A stretch of DNA of 5,116 bases. Origin: Thermoplasmata archaeon (GTDB lineage: Archaea > Thermoplasmatota > E2 > DHVEG-1). Positions 4,991 through 5,116 of the stretch are shown in pieces (within the stretch, counting starts at the first letter, position 1; every line of letters begins with the position of its first letter). The notes under the pieces were generated by a model. That model saw only the letters and a list, made by a program, of their open reading frames with translations. It was not told the origin of the DNA and searched no databases. The stretch is from NCBI GenBank assembly GCA_003649715.1, contig QMSS01000112.1:1-5116 (forward strand). Direction: 5' to 3'. The position numbers and the translations under genes are program-made.

Positions 4991-5060
4991 TGAAGGCTTC
5001 ATCCCTAAATGATGTGCAATAGGCACATCATAAACACGATCTTGGGATGAATTAATAGGG
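4990..5060 (-). ncRNA. Nested stem structure; candidate TnpB-type omegaRNA / IS200/IS605 right end
   Basis: On the minus strand the order is TTCATCCC (5051-5044), a 12-base bulge, the hairpin ATGATGTGC-CTATT-GCACATCAT (5031-5009), TTA, GGGATGAA (5005-4998) and GCCTTCAA (4997-4990). The outer 8-bp and inner 9-bp stems are perfect. Family knowledge: TnpB elements end in a stem-loop just before a short terminal motif, often ending TCAA, and their omegaRNA is this region followed by a guide taken from flanking DNA. The layout fits. By analogy the element would end near 4990 and the guide would read from 4989 downward. The tnpB body is not in the window, so the identification is inference. A structured RNA or cis-element of another kind is the alternative. 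Confidence 0.4.
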
Positions 5061-5116
5061 TTAAACATCCGAGATTAGAGCACTGAAACCATCAGAATCC
5101 ATCAATTTCTTAGATG
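5061..5116 (-). CDS. Possible C-terminal fragment of a minus-strand gene (tnpB?)
   Basis: A minus-strand frame is open from the window edge for 17 codons to TAA at 5063-5061, ending DGFSALISDV. It stops one base before the nested stem structure, which is where a tnpB stop would be expected relative to its right end. Seventeen open codons are not significant by themselves and I recognise no TnpB motif in the peptide. It is listed as a guide to what may lie beyond the edge. Confidence 0.15.
   Translation of the reverse strand, partial: SKKLMDSDGFSALISDV

Noticed and set aside
4978..5068. Minus-strand 32-codon frame (MFNPINSSQDRVYDVP...) through the nested stems
   Set aside because: It is short, has in-frame stops just upstream, and its sequence is largely fixed by the inverted repeats; a structured RNA or element end explains the region better.
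4990..5116. tRNA or C/D-box RNA in the structured tail
   Set aside because: There is no cloverleaf or T-arm consensus, and the boxes ATGATGT and CTGA do not have correct C/D spacing with a matching second pair.
1..5116. CRISPR array
   Set aside because: No set of regularly spaced 24-37 base direct repeats is present anywhere in the window.

Overview
The window looks archaeal. It is A-rich with low G+C, and the genes I am confident of all read on the + strand. Several starts are preceded by AT-rich TATA-like boxes rather than bacterial -35/-10 pairs. The gene families fit this: an AbrB-type swapped-hairpin regulator, a short protein resembling a domain family I remember from Thermoplasmata-type archaea (DUF5611), and an archaeal-looking IS transposase tail. 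My best guess is an uncultured member of the Thermoplasmatota or a related euryarchaeal lineage. That placement is inference from families and composition, not from a marker gene.

Layout. Positions 1-146 hold the last 47 codons of a DDE/integrase-core transposase; the insertion sequence probably ends near 202. Next come a classical short-chain dehydrogenase/reductase (284-1099) and, 57 bases later, a phenylacetate-CoA-ligase/CapK-like adenylate-forming enzyme (1157-2557). These two are probably co-transcribed. A gap of about 200 bases with two TATA-like boxes and a doubtful lysine-rich small ORF leads to a cobalamin-binding-domain radical SAM protein (2758-4041). Two small genes follow, each with its own promoter-like sequence: a 94-residue hypothetical protein (4156-4440) and a 51-residue AbrB/SpoVT-like DNA-binding protein (4585-4740). 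The last 376 bases contain no convincing complete gene. They do contain a strongly structured nested inverted repeat at 4998-5051.

How the genes may work together. An acyl-adenylating enzyme, an NADP-type SDR and a B12-type radical SAM enzyme side by side suggest modification of a lipid, acyl or small-molecule substrate. The substrate cannot be read from the sequence. The small AbrB-like gene is preceded by four near-copies of a 10-base element whose start positions differ by multiples of 10 bases, the last overlapping its TATA-like box; this may be an autoregulatory operator.

Most interesting signal. Read on the minus strand, the right edge has an 8-bp outer stem enclosing a 9-bp hairpin, followed at once by GCCTTCAA. 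This resembles the structured right end and guide scaffold (omegaRNA) of IS200/IS605-type TnpB elements, whose tnpB would lie mostly beyond the window. If so, the metabolic genes sit between two different mobile elements. This is an inference from structure; no TnpB domain is visible.
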